Assembly (NCBI RefSeq): GCF_947500075.1
Contig: NZ_CANMQS010000004.1
Span: forward strand, 496,001-560,000
Direction: 5' to 3'
DNA length: 64,000 nucleotides
From: an uncultured Sulfitobacter sp.
GTDB taxonomy: Bacteria; Pseudomonadota; Alphaproteobacteria; Rhodobacterales; Rhodobacteraceae
A program made the position numbers and the translations under genes. A model generated the notes under the pieces. That model saw only the letters and a list, made by a program, of their open reading frames with translations. It had not been told where the DNA came from and searched no databases. Positions 44,219 through 53,004 of the stretch are shown piece after piece (positions within the stretch are counted from its first letter, which is position 1; every line of letters begins with the position of its first letter).

Positions 44219-45438
44219 TCCGCCACCCCGGCCTGCGATCCGGCATCGCGGATAATGTCGAGCGCACCCGCGTCCCCGTCAAACACCACCATCGCATTGT
44301 CAAAGACCGCGCGCGCCTGCGTGGGCTGGCCCAACACCCCAAGCGAGGTGATCAGCCGCGCCCAATCGGTGGGCGGCCCGCCTTCGTTGGCCAGCCGGTC
44401 GGCAAGGCCCTCGACCATGGCGCCGATCATCTCCATCCGCTCCGCCACGCTCATGTCGCCTGCGGCATCAATGTCCTCCTGTGACGGACCGGGCGCACCT
44501 GAGCCCACCGCCGGGATCTCGTACCGCACGCCGGCCAGAGCCGCGACCTGTCCGATCTGCTGCTGAATGGGGCCGATCCACGCGGCCTCCGGTGGCCCCC
44601 GGCGCAAAAGCTGATCCCACAGGCGGAACGTAATATCCGGCCGCCCGGTCTGGATGCGCATCAACCCGATGTAATAGCGCGCGCGCCCGTCCGTCTCATC
44701 CAGATCTAGCGTGGCGCGAAACACCCGCTCCGCTTCCGGAGAGACATAGCCCCCCGCCGCCAGCACCAGAAGCTCCCCGTAGTCGCCCAGTTCCGCGACC
44801 GTGACCTCTTCCCCGCGCATGCGCACCAAGTGTTCCTGCGCCCGTGCAGCGGCGGCGAAATTGCCAAGGCGCGCTTCGGTCTGGGCCAGCAGGATATGGC
44901 CCTCTACATCGTCAGGGCGGTTGGCCACGGCGGTGCGCAGCTGTTCGACCAGCACCATGAATTCCTCAGCCGGTTCGGGCGCATTGGGCATCTCGGGCAG
45001 GCTGTCTTCGGCGGCCTGCTGGCTGGGGCGGTTTTCGCGCAGCTCTTCGGCAAAGGCGATCCGGTCCGCGCGGGACATGTCGCCATACCCCGGCGCACCC
45101 AGCACCGCATAAAGCCCCGCCGACGCGCCCACCAAAGCCAGACCAAGGGCGGCAACAAACAACCCCTGCGGCGTGCCACCGGTCACGTCCGCCTCTTTCA
45201 CCGCAGCATCCGCTGCCAGAATGCGCCGGGAAATCTCTGTCTTGGCCTGTGCGGCATCCTCGGCCGAGATCACGCCGCGCGCCACATCCTTTTCGACCCC
45301 TGCCAACTGGTCGCGGTAGACGCGCAAATCGTAATCCGCGGCATCCTCCACCGGGTCTGCGGCACCGCGTATCATGGCGCGCGCCAGCAAGAAGGCGACA
45401 GCGGAACCCATCGCCACGGTGATGATCCAGAATAACAT
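44215..45438 (-). CDS. ccmI: cytochrome c biogenesis protein CcmI
   Basis: The protein has 407 residues. An N-terminal helix (MLFWIITVAMGSAVAFLLAR) is followed by a DLRVYRDQLAGVEKDVARG cytoplasmic helix typical of CcmI, a second helix near residue 95, and a TPR-rich periplasmic domain (HILLAQTEARLGNFAAAARAQ). It delivers apocytochromes c to the haem ligation complex. Two c-type cytochromes in this window are likely clients. It is the first gene of ccmI-ruvX-DUF1289. Confidence 0.92.
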   Translation of the reverse strand: MLFWIITVAMGSAVAFLLARAMIRGAADPVEDAADYDLRVYRDQLAGVEKDVARGVISAEDAAQAKTEISRRILAADAAVKEADVTGGTPQGLFVAALGLALVGASAGLYAVLGAPGYGDMSRADRIAFAEELRENRPSQQAAEDSLPEMPNAPEPAEEFMVLVEQLRTAVANRPDDVEGHILLAQTEARLGNFAAAARAQEHLVRMRGEEVTVAELGDYGELLVLAAGGYVSPEAERVFRATLDLDETDGRARYYIGLMRIQTGRPDITFRLWDQLLRRGPPEAAWIGPIQQQIGQVAALAGVRYEIPAVGSGAPGPSQEDIDAAGDMSVAERMEMIGAMVEGLADRLANEGGPPTDWARLITSLGVLGQPTQARAVFDNAMVVFDGDAGALDIIRDAGSQAGVAE

Positions 45439-45675
45439 CGGCGCTCGCGCCCTTTTCGTTCGGTTTTCCCTGCCCGGTATCTAATCGCTGCGCGCCCGCT
45501 GCAAAAGGGGCCAAATGTGTCGCACCCTCCATCTGCGCCGCTCAATTGCCGCCCATGTCGCAAAACTGCTAAGGAATGCCGTGGGGAGTATCCTCTTATC
45601 TGAGCATCCGTTCAGAAGAGTTCAGGGGCATACCACACCCCGAATCCGCCCGTTTGCCATGCCACAGGGACGCAT

Positions 45676-46920
45676 ATGAAGAAGTATTCCGTTTTTGCAG
45701 TCGCCCGTGAGGCGATGCGCCACCACACCGGCTGGACGCGGGCGTGGCGTGATGCGCAGCCGAAAAAACGCTATGATGCGATCATCATCGGGGCAGGGGG
45801 CCATGGGTTGGCCACGGCCTATTATCTGGGCAAGAACTTCGGCATCACCAATGTGGCGATCCTTGAGAAAGGCTGGCTCGGCGGCGGCAACACCGGACGC
45901 AACACCACGATCATCCGCTCCAACTACCTGCAGGACCCCTCTGCGGCGATCTACGAAAAATCCCGCTCTCTCTATGAAACGATGAGCCAGGATCTGAACT
46001 ACAACGTCATGTTCTCGCCGCGCGGCGTGATCATGCTGGCCCAGACCGAACACGAAGTGCGCGGCTACAAACGCACGGCCCATGCCAATGCGTTGCAAGG
46101 TGTGACGACCGAATGGATCACCCCGGCGCGCGTCAAGGAACTCTGCCCGATCATGAACATCGACGGGCCGCGCTATCCGGTACTGGGGGGGCTCTGGCAG
46201 GCCCGTGGCGGCACCGCCCGGCATGACGCTGTCGCATGGGGCTATGCGCGGGCATGTTCCGACATGGGCATGGACGTGATCCAGAAATGCGAAGTCACCG
46301 GCATCCGCGCGGAGGGTGGCAAAGTCGTCGGCGTCTCCACCAACCGCGGCGACATCGATTGCGACAAACTCGGCATGGTGGTCGCAGGCCACTCCGGCCA
46401 TCTGGCCGACATGGCAGGCTTCCGTCTGCCGGTGGAATCCGTTGCCCTGCAAGCACTGGTCTCTGAACCCATCAAACCCTGCATGGACATCGTCGTGATG
46501 GCCAACACCGTGCACGGCTACATGAGCCAGTCCGACAAGGGCGAAATGGTCATCGGCGGCGGCACGGATGGCTACAACAACTACACCCAACGCGGGTCTT
46601 TCCACCACATCGAGGAAACCGTGCGCGCGCTGGTCGAGACCTTCCCGATGATCTCCCGCCTGAAAATGCTGCGCCAATGGGGCGGCATCGTGGATGTGAC
46701 CGGTGACCGCTCGCCGATCCTCAGCAAAACCCCCGTCGATGGCATCTTCATCAACTGCGGCTGGGGCACGGGCGGTTTCAAAGCCATTCCCGGCTCCGGC
46801 TGGGCCATGGCCGAACTGATGGCCAAAGGCCGCTCGCCGCTCACCGACGCCTTCGGGATGGAACGCTTCCGCGAAGGCCGCTTCATCGATGAAAGCGTGG
46901 CAGCGGGGGTGGCACACTGA
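45676..46920 (+). CDS. soxB: sarcosine oxidase beta subunit
   Basis: The protein has 414 residues. The FAD-binding motif is DAIIIGAGGHGLATAYYL (34-51). H183 in ARHDAVAWG corresponds to the covalent-FMN histidine of heterotetrameric enzymes. It oxidises sarcosine's N-methyl group, passing electrons to O2 as H2O2. It is the first gene of soxBDAG. AGGGA lies upstream of the ATG. Confidence 0.95.
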   Translation: MKKYSVFAVAREAMRHHTGWTRAWRDAQPKKRYDAIIIGAGGHGLATAYYLGKNFGITNVAILEKGWLGGGNTGRNTTIIRSNYLQDPSAAIYEKSRSLYETMSQDLNYNVMFSPRGVIMLAQTEHEVRGYKRTAHANALQGVTTEWITPARVKELCPIMNIDGPRYPVLGGLWQARGGTARHDAVAWGYARACSDMGMDVIQKCEVTGIRAEGGKVVGVSTNRGDIDCDKLGMVVAGHSGHLADMAGFRLPVESVALQALVSEPIKPCMDIVVMANTVHGYMSQSDKGEMVIGGGTDGYNNYTQRGSFHHIEETVRALVETFPMISRLKMLRQWGGIVDVTGDRSPILSKTPVDGIFINCGWGTGGFKAIPGSGWAMAELMAKGRSPLTDAFGMERFREGRFIDESVAAGVAH

Positions 46921-46957
46921 TGACCGACCCGCTCCAAACCCCGCAGGGAGGCCTGAC

Positions 46958-47281
46958 ATGCTGAACATCCACTGCCCCAACTGCGGCGTCACCGCCGAGG
47001 AAACCGAATTCCACGCCCACGGCGAAGCGCATCTCACCCGCTTCGGCCCCGGCGCGTCCGACGACGATTTTGAATCCTACCTCTTCATGCGCGCCAACCC
47101 CAAAGGCGTGCACTTCGAACGCTGGCGCCACCAGAACGGCTGCGGCAAGTGGTTCCACATGGCCCGCTGCACCATGACCCTCGAAATCTTCGGCACCTAC
47201 AGCGCCCAGACCACCGAGCCGCCACAGGACATCCTCGACCGCATCCGCGCACGCCGCCCGGACTGGAACCCACACCCATGA
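46958..47281 (+). CDS. soxD: sarcosine oxidase delta subunit
   Basis: The protein has 107 residues. Zinc site: CPNC near the start, plus C and H from CGKWFHMARC. GGGAGG precedes ATG 46958; an earlier in-frame ATG inside soxB is not favoured. It is a structural subunit of the alpha-beta-gamma-delta enzyme. Confidence 0.95.
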   Translation: MLNIHCPNCGVTAEETEFHAHGEAHLTRFGPGASDDDFESYLFMRANPKGVHFERWRHQNGCGKWFHMARCTMTLEIFGTYSAQTTEPPQDILDRIRARRPDWNPHP

Positions 47282-47283
47282 CC

Positions 47284-47355
47284 ACCCCCCTCTTTTCTCC
47301 AAAAATATCCCAGAGCGCGAGACAGCGTCTCGCCCATTTTTGCCAAAGCAAAAAT
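47284..47355 (+). repeat. structured spacer between soxD and soxA with TTTT element copy C and two hairpins
   Basis: CCCCCTCTTTTCTCC and AAAAATATCCC (47284-47311) are a diverged copy of the element at 14774/24074/57263. Next comes GCGAGAC-AGC-GTCTCGC (47317-47333) followed by CCATTTTT, a terminator-like hairpin. Then ATTTTTGC-CAAA-GCAAAAAT (47336-47355) forms a perfect 8-bp stem. Confidence 0.7.
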
Positions 47356-47423
47356 CATAAAATCGAACGCGGGCTTGCCCGCACAATCCACTCCGTCTTC
47401 CTTCGTGCGAAAGGTCTGCTGAG

Positions 47424-50400
47424 ATGAGCACACGCCTCGCCAACGGCGGTCGCCTGTTGAACACCGACAGGCCGCTGAATTTCACCTTCAACGGCAAACA
47501 GATGCGCGGATACGCAGGCGACACGCTTGCCTCTGCGCTTCTGGCCAACGGCCAGATGATGGTGGGCCGCTCGTTCAAATATCACCGCCCGCGCGGGCTG
47601 GTGGCCTCAGGCGCGGAAGAACCCAACGGGCTGGTCAACCTCGGCAGCGAAGGGAAATTCGAACCCAACGCGCGGGTCACCACCACCGAACTCTTCGAGG
47701 GGCTTAAAGCCGAAAGCCAGAACCACTGGCCCAGCCTCGAATTCGACGTCGGTGCGATCAACGCCAAGCTCAGCCGCTTCCTGCCCGCCGGGTTCTATTA
47801 CAAGATGTTCATGTACCCCCAAGCGGCGTGGAAACACGTCTATGAGCCGATCATCCGCAAATCCGCGGGCCTGGGAAAAGCGCCGCAGGCACGCGATGAC
47901 GATACCTATGAACATTTCTACGCCTTCTGCGATGTGCTGGTCATCGGCGGCGGTGTGGCGGGCCTCACGGCGGCGCGGACAGCGGCGCGGGCAGGGGCGC
48001 AGGTCATGCTGGTCGAACAGACCGAACATTGGGGCGGTCGTGCCCCCGTGGACGGCGGCAGCATCGACGGCAAGCCTGTGGATAACTTCGTGGAAGAAAT
48101 CCTCTCCGAGTTGAAATCACTGGACAATGTCCAGCTTCGCACACGCACCATGGGCGCGGGTGTCTATGACCACGGATATGTCACCTGTTACGAACGCCTG
48201 CGCGATCATGCGCCGGATACGCCGGGGCCGCGGCATCGCCTCTGGCGTGTGCGCGCCGCACATGTGGTAACCGCAACGGGTGCGCTTGAGCGCCCCCTCA
48301 GCTTTGCGGGCAACGACATCCCCGGTGTCATGCTGGCCTCTGCTATGCGCGACTATGTGGTCAACTACGGGGTCTCTACGGGCGACCGCACGGTGGTCGT
48401 GACCAACAACGACAATGCTTACCTAACGGCAATTTCGCTCAAGCATGCTGGGCTCGACGTGCCTGCGATCCTTGACACCCGCGCCCTGCCGCAGGACAGC
48501 GAACTGGTCGCACAGGCCCGCGCGCTGGGCATCCGCATCCTGATGGGCCACGCCATTTCATCCGTCAAAGGCACCAAGCGCGTGACCGGTGTCGCCATTT
48601 GCAGCCAGGCCGGCGAAGGTGCGGTGCTGGAAGAGATCCCCTGCGATGCCGTCGCCATGTCCGGCGGCTGGTCCCCGGTGGTGCACCTGTGGTCCCATTG
48701 TGGCGGCAAGTTGGTCTGGAACGCCGAAAAGGCCTGTTTTAGCCCAGATGTGGATAACCCGCCCAAAGGCGCGGACGGCATGGGGTTTGTGACAACCGCA
48801 GGTTCGGCCTCCGGCGTTTTTGCGCTGGATGACGTGCTCTGCGATGCCCATGCGGCGGGCGATGGCGTGGCCACCACGCTCGACTTCAAACTGCCCAAGG
48901 GGGACAGCGCCCCCAAAGCCACCCGGCGCGAAGAAGCGCCGCTCATGCCTGTCTGGATGATGCCCCAGGGCGCGTCCGTCAAACTGCGCGAAAAGGCCTG
49001 GCTCGACTATCAGAATGACGTGAAGGTCTCCGACGTGCGGCTGGCCGCGCAGGAGGGCTTCGTCTCGGTTGAGCACACCAAACGCTACACCACGCTGGGC
49101 ATGGCCACTGATCAGGGCAAGCTGAGCAACATCAACGGTCTGGCGACCCTCGCGGGTGCCTTGGACACGGACATTCCAAGCGTCGGCACCACCACCTTCC
49201 GCCCGCCCTATCACCCGATCGCCATGGCCGCCATCGGGGGCGAAGCGCGCGGCGATGTGTTCCAGCCCATCCGCCGCACGCCCCTGCACAACTGGCACGA
49301 AGCCAACGGCGCGGAATTCGAACCCGTCGGCCAGTGGCGCCGCCCCTATGCCTTCAAACGCGCAGGCGAAAGCACCCATGACGCCGTGATGCGCGAAGTG
49401 AAGAACACCCGAGAGAAGCTGGGCCTTCTGGACGCCTCCACTCTGGGCAAACTGCTGGTCAAAGGCCCTGACGCAGGTCGGTTCCTCGACATGCTCTACA
49501 CCAACATGATGTCGACCCTGAAACCCGGCAAATGCCGCTATGGCCTCATGTGCTCCGAAAACGGCTTCCTCATCGACGACGGCGTTGTCGCGCGGATTGA
49601 TGAGGACACATGGCTCTGCCACACCACCACGGGCGGTGCAGACAGCATCCATGCCCATATGGAGGAATGGCTGCAAACCGAATGGTGGGACTGGAAAGTC
49701 CACGTCGCCAACCTGACCGAGCAATACGCGCAGGTCGCCGTGGTCGGCCCCAACGCACGCACCGCGTTGGAAAACCTCGGCGGCATGGATGTCTCACGCG
49801 AGGCACTGGGGTTCATGGAGTGGACCGACGGCACGCTGGGCGGCTTTCCCGTGCGCGTCTACCGCATCTCCTTCTCGGGTGAGTTGTCGTATGAGATCGC
49901 CGTAGAGGCGAGCCATGGGCAGGCGTTCTGGGATGCGTTGATGGCCGTTGGTGCGGATCTGGGCGTGATGCCTTACGGCACCGAATGCCTGCACATCCTG
50001 CGGGCGGAGAAGGGCTTCATCATGATCGGGGATGAGACCGACGGCACGGTGATCCCGCAGGATCTGGGCCTGCACTGGGCGCTCAGCAAAAAGAAAGACG
50101 ACTACCTTGGCAAACGCGCGCAGGCGCGCAGCCACATGGCTGATCCCAACCGCTGGAAACTGGTCGGGCTTGAGACCGTGGACGGCAGCACATTGCCCGA
50201 TGGGGCCTATGCGGTGGGCGCGGGCACCAACGAGAACGGCCAGCGCAACATGATCGGGCGGGTGACCTCGACCTACCATTCCCCCACGCTGGACCGCGGC
50301 ATTGCCATGGGGCTGGTCCTGCATGGCCCGGACCGCATGGGGGAGGTGATCGACTTCCCCGGTACCGATGGCAAGACCTATCAGGCCCGCATCGTTGACC

Positions 50401-50441
50401 CGGTTTTCTATGACAAGGAAGGGGAGAAGCAGAATGTCTGA
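47424..50441 (+). CDS. soxA: sarcosine oxidase alpha subunit
   Basis: The protein has 1005 residues. The N-terminus is a [2Fe-2S]-ferredoxin-like fold without cluster cysteines (LNFTFNGKQMRGYAGDTLASALLANG). The dinucleotide motif DVLVIGGGVAGLTAARTAARAG starts near 170. The C-terminal 400 residues are a GcvT-like aminomethyltransferase domain binding tetrahydrofolate (TLGKLLVKGPDAGRFLDMLYTNMMSTLKPGKCRYGLM). It yields glycine and 5,10-methylene-THF, or formaldehyde without folate. Separated from soxD by 142 bases of hairpins. Confidence 0.96.
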   Translation: MSTRLANGGRLLNTDRPLNFTFNGKQMRGYAGDTLASALLANGQMMVGRSFKYHRPRGLVASGAEEPNGLVNLGSEGKFEPNARVTTTELFEGLKAESQNHWPSLEFDVGAINAKLSRFLPAGFYYKMFMYPQAAWKHVYEPIIRKSAGLGKAPQARDDDTYEHFYAFCDVLVIGGGVAGLTAARTAARAGAQVMLVEQTEHWGGRAPVDGGSIDGKPVDNFVEEILSELKSLDNVQLRTRTMGAGVYDHGYVTCYERLRDHAPDTPGPRHRLWRVRAAHVVTATGALERPLSFAGNDIPGVMLASAMRDYVVNYGVSTGDRTVVVTNNDNAYLTAISLKHAGLDVPAILDTRALPQDSELVAQARALGIRILMGHAISSVKGTKRVTGVAICSQAGEGAVLEEIPCDAVAMSGGWSPVVHLWSHCGGKLVWNAEKACFSPDVDNPPKGADGMGFVTTAGSASGVFALDDVLCDAHAAGDGVATTLDFKLPKGDSAPKATRREEAPLMPVWMMPQGASVKLREKAWLDYQNDVKVSDVRLAAQEGFVSVEHTKRYTTLGMATDQGKLSNINGLATLAGALDTDIPSVGTTTFRPPYHPIAMAAIGGEARGDVFQPIRRTPLHNWHEANGAEFEPVGQWRRPYAFKRAGESTHDAVMREVKNTREKLGLLDASTLGKLLVKGPDAGRFLDMLYTNMMSTLKPGKCRYGLMCSENGFLIDDGVVARIDEDTWLCHTTTGGADSIHAHMEEWLQTEWWDWKVHVANLTEQYAQVAVVGPNARTALENLGGMDVSREALGFMEWTDGTLGGFPVRVYRISFSGELSYEIAVEASHGQAFWDALMAVGADLGVMPYGTECLHILRAEKGFIMIGDETDGTVIPQDLGLHWALSKKKDDYLGKRAQARSHMADPNRWKLVGLETVDGSTLPDGAYAVGAGTNENGQRNMIGRVTSTYHSPTLDRGIAMGLVLHGPDRMGEVIDFPGTDGKTYQARIVDPVFYDKEGEKQNV

Positions 50442-51006
50442 TCCTGTATCTGCTCTCAAGAACGCCTCGGACAGCACTGGAATCGTTCAGATTTCCGAAG
50501 TTGGCCCCGCTGGTATGATCACCCTGCGCGGCGATCTGGCGGACAAGGCGCTGATCAAAGCCGCGGTTGCCGCAGGCGGCGTGAACCTGCCTGAACAACG
50601 CCGCATCAACACCGAAGGCGACCGCGGCATGGCGTGGATGTCCCCCGATGAGCTGCTGATCCTGTGCCCCTACGCGGAAGCCAAGGACCGCACCGCCGAT
50701 CTGGCAGCGGCCGTAGCGGGGCAGTTCGCGCTGGCCGTCAACGTCTCCGACGCCCGCGTGGTGTTTGAACTCAAAGGCCCCCACGCCCGCGACGTGATGG
50801 CCAAACTCGCCCCGGTCGACCTGCACCCAAGCGCCTTCACCCCCGGCATGTTCCGCCGCACCCGACTCGCCCAGGTCGCGGCAGCACTCTGGATGCCGCA
50901 GGAGGATTGCTTCCGCATCGTCTGTTTCCGATCCGTGGCACAATACGTCTTTGACCTGCTCAACGTTTCCGCAATGCCGGGGTCTGAGGTCAATTACTAC
51001 GGATAA
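50434..51006 (+). CDS. soxG: sarcosine oxidase gamma subunit
   Basis: The protein has 190 residues, related to the GcvT fold (GMAWMSPDELLILCPYAEA, FRRTRLAQVAAALWM, CFRSVAQYVFDLL). ATG 50434 overlaps the soxA stop by 8 bases with GGGGAGAAG upstream. It is the last gene of soxBDAG. No glyA, folD or purU follows, unlike many sox operons. Confidence 0.94.
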   Translation: MSDPVSALKNASDSTGIVQISEVGPAGMITLRGDLADKALIKAAVAAGGVNLPEQRRINTEGDRGMAWMSPDELLILCPYAEAKDRTADLAAAVAGQFALAVNVSDARVVFELKGPHARDVMAKLAPVDLHPSAFTPGMFRRTRLAQVAAALWMPQEDCFRIVCFRSVAQYVFDLLNVSAMPGSEVNYYG

Positions 51007-51089
51007 GTCTACACCGTCTGGTTGTGTGATCGTCAAATGAGCTCTATGTTCATTGGTGTTGAGTTTGTGTGTTTTTGAGAGTTTGTTTG

Positions 51090-51503
51090 ATGAAAAAGAT
51101 TTTGCTGTCTGCCGTTCTGGCCCTCACCGCCTCCGCAGCCCAAGCCGCGCCCGGCTACATGTACGATTGTGACATGACTTATGTGAAACAGGGCAAGGGC
51201 TGGGTATCCCCCAAGATCGCTTTTGTCCTGCCCGGAGACGGCACCGTAAAGGTGGTCGATGCTGTCACGCTCCATTTCAACAAGGAGCCGTTGCCCGGCA
51301 CGATCGTCCGGGAGAATGACAAACGGCTGGTGATCACCTGGACCATCAACAATGCACGCGCTGACAGTGGCCAGACGTTCAACAACTTTCAGTACCGCGC
51401 CTCGATCTCCAAATCGAGCGGCGGCATTGAGCTGACCCTGCGCCCCGGCCACTACGACACGGGCCTGCGCAGCCCCGGCTCCTGCCGCAAGCGCACCAGC
51501 TAA
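51090..51503 (+). CDS. secreted small hypothetical protein, paralogue 1
   Basis: The protein has 137 residues from ATG 51090 (MKKILLSAVLALTASAAQA signal). The mature part has two cysteines (YDC near the start, GSC near the end), probably a disulphide, and the pattern GKGWV...GDGTVKVVD...LVITW. It shares this pattern with the next gene. A hairpin with a TTCG loop (51508-51525) follows. No known family was recognised. Confidence 0.7.
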   Translation: MKKILLSAVLALTASAAQAAPGYMYDCDMTYVKQGKGWVSPKIAFVLPGDGTVKVVDAVTLHFNKEPLPGTIVRENDKRLVITWTINNARADSGQTFNNFQYRASISKSSGGIELTLRPGHYDTGLRSPGSCRKRTS

Positions 51504-51507
51504 CACA

Positions 51508-51525
51508 AACCGCTTCGGCGGTTTG
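51508..51525 (+). other. TTCG-loop hairpin between the two secreted paralogues
   Basis: AAACCGC-TTCG-GCGGTTT is a perfect 7-bp stem with a stable tetraloop, 5 bases after the stop of the first paralogue. Without a T-run it is likely an mRNA stabiliser or a weak terminator. Confidence 0.5.
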
Positions 51526-51597
51526 GCGACGACCCTTACGCCTTGAAGCGCCGGGATGCCCGGCGTTCTGGGGCGGTAACAACCTGATCGGAGTGCA

Positions 51598-52062
51598 ATG
51601 ATGAAAAGTCGTATGCCCGGCCTCGCGGCCGCAACCATCGTATCGGGGATTTTGCTTGCTCCGCCAGCGTTGGCGGGCGGGATGGCTTATAATTGCACGA
51701 TCAAGCAAACCGCCGGACCGGGCGGGTGGGTGCCCCGCGATTTGACAATGGTGTTTGATGGACAGGGCAGTGCCAAAATCGTCGACGATCATACGCGGGG
51801 CTATAAAGCCGCCCCCCGGCCTGTCCGTGTGCGCCAAAAGGGGGATGCGCTCAAGTTGCGTTGGTCTTACGGGATGATGGCTGATGTCTATGATAACCCC
51901 ATTCCCTCGTTCATATTCTCGGGCACATTGGACACCAAAACAGGCAAGATCAAAGTGCGCGGCAAGCCTCAGCGATATAGCGAGTCGGTGCGGGGCAACG
52001 GCACTTGTGCACTGCGCAAAAACCTTTCTGATAAAGAGGTGAATCGTCTCCTCAGGGGTTGA
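51598..52062 (+). CDS. secreted small hypothetical protein, paralogue 2
   Basis: The protein has 154 residues, signal peptide ending PPALAG. Mature features: YNC, GPGGWVP, GQGSAKIVDDH, LKLRWSYG, SGTLDTKTGKIKV and GNGTC, in the same order as in paralogue 1. Start ATG 51598 or 51601; GGAG lies upstream. Both proteins look like small beta-sandwich secreted proteins with one disulphide. Function unknown. Confidence 0.7.
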   Translation: MMKSRMPGLAAATIVSGILLAPPALAGGMAYNCTIKQTAGPGGWVPRDLTMVFDGQGSAKIVDDHTRGYKAAPRPVRVRQKGDALKLRWSYGMMADVYDNPIPSFIFSGTLDTKTGKIKVRGKPQRYSESVRGNGTCALRKNLSDKEVNRLLRG

Positions 52063-52122
52063 CTTCAGCCCGTTTCGGTCGATGTGTGAGGCACATGCAA
52101 AATAACCGAAAGGGCCCTCTCC

Positions 52123-52722
52123 ATGGCTTTTGAACTCCCCGATCTTCCCTACGCCCACGACGCCCTTGCCGCCAACGGCATGAGCGCGGAGACGCTGGAA
52201 TTCCACCACGACAAGCACCACAACGCCTATGTGGTCAACGGGAACAAGGCGATTGAAGGCACCGAATGGGCTGGCAAATCCCTCGAAGAGATCATCGTTG
52301 GCACCTATGACGCCTCTGCCGTCGCACAGAACGGGATCTTCAACAACATCAGCCAGTTGTGGAACCACAACCAGTTCTGGGAGATGATGAGCCCCGGTGA
52401 AAGCAAGATGCCCGGTGAGCTGGAAAAAGCCATCGTGGAGAGCTTTGGCTCTGTCGACAAGATGATGGATGACTTCAAAGCCGCAGGCGCGGGCCAGTTC
52501 GGTTCTGGCTGGGCGTGGCTGGTCAAGGACGCGGATGGCGGGCTGAAGGTCACCAAGACTGAAAACGGCGTGAACCCGCTGTGCTTTGGTCAGACGGCGC
52601 TGCTGGGCTGTGATGTGTGGGAGCATTCCTATTACATTGATTTCCGCAATGCCCGGCCGGGGTATCTGGCGAACTTCCTGGACAATCTGGTGAACTGGGA
52701 GAACGTCGCTTCCCGTCTGTAA
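52123..52722 (+). CDS. sodB: superoxide dismutase (Fe type likely)
   Basis: The protein has 199 residues. Metal ligands are H28 (LEFHHDKHH), the His in WNHNQFW, and the Asp and His in GCDVWEH. The LLGCDVWEH and AGQFGSGWAW segments favour iron over manganese. It detoxifies superoxide in the cytoplasm. The final ten codons are copied twice more downstream in an 86-bp repeat. Confidence 0.95.
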   Translation: MAFELPDLPYAHDALAANGMSAETLEFHHDKHHNAYVVNGNKAIEGTEWAGKSLEEIIVGTYDASAVAQNGIFNNISQLWNHNQFWEMMSPGESKMPGELEKAIVESFGSVDKMMDDFKAAGAGQFGSGWAWLVKDADGGLKVTKTENGVNPLCFGQTALLGCDVWEHSYYIDFRNARPGYLANFLDNLVNWENVASRL

Positions 52723-52894
52723 CGGCCAGCGTTGCGCTCCCAGTCACCTACGCCCGCCGCTGTGCGGCAGTCTGGGTGAACTGGGAGAACGTCGCTTCGA
52801 GGCTGTAACGGCCAGCGTTGCTCTCCCAGTCACCTACGCCCGCCGTTGTGTGGCAGTCTGGGTGAACTGGGAAAACGTCGCTTCGCGTCTGTAA
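52690..52894 (+). repeat. 86-bp tandem repeat containing the sodB 3' end (2.4 copies)
   Basis: GTGAACTGGG begins at 52690 (inside sodB), 52776 and 52862, an exact 86-base period. Each copy carries the last ten sodB codons and stop, then AACGGCCAGCGTTG, CTCCCAGTCACC and GCCGC-TGT-GCGGC. CTCCCAGT-CACC is complementary to GGTG-A-ACTGGGAG of the next unit, so each unit can fold into a hairpin. The third copy ends right after its stop codon. Confidence 0.9.
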
Positions 52895-52903
52895 ACAACG
52901 CCA

Positions 52904-52946
52904 CGGAAATTTCGAAATTTCCGGCCCGAATTCTTCGAAGAATTCG
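52904..52946 (+). repeat. double-palindrome element, copy 1
   Basis: Two perfect 20-bp palindromes stand 3 bases apart: 52904-52923 (GGAAATTTCGAAATTTCC core) and 52927-52946 (CGAATTCTTCGAAGAATTCG). A second copy with the same layout lies at 53005-53048. Confidence 0.85.
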
Positions 52947-52959
52947 ATGCCTACATCAA

Positions 52960-52993
52960 GCGTCTCGCCTCACGGCGGGGCGCTTTCCTTTTT
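52960..52993 (+). terminator. intrinsic terminator downstream of sodB
   Basis: GCGTCTCGCC (52960-52969), loop TCAC and GGCGGGGCGC (52974-52983) form a 10-bp stem with two G-T pairs, followed by TTTCCTTTTT (52984-52993). This is the clearest plus-strand terminator in the window, placed between the two double-palindrome copies. Confidence 0.85.
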
Positions 52994-53004
52994 GCAACGG
53001 GGGG

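Noticed and set aside
45439-45675. Glycine-type riboswitch or tRNA upstream of soxB
   Set aside because: No cloverleaf or riboswitch core could be seen in these 237 bases.
45622-50477. Long minus-strand frames opposite soxB and soxA
   Set aside because: Antisense shadows with His/Arg/Gly-rich composition; the sox genes on the plus strand are unambiguous.
52690-52894. CRISPR-like array
   Set aside because: The period is 86 with no unique spacers, and units include coding sequence of sodB. It is a tandem duplication.
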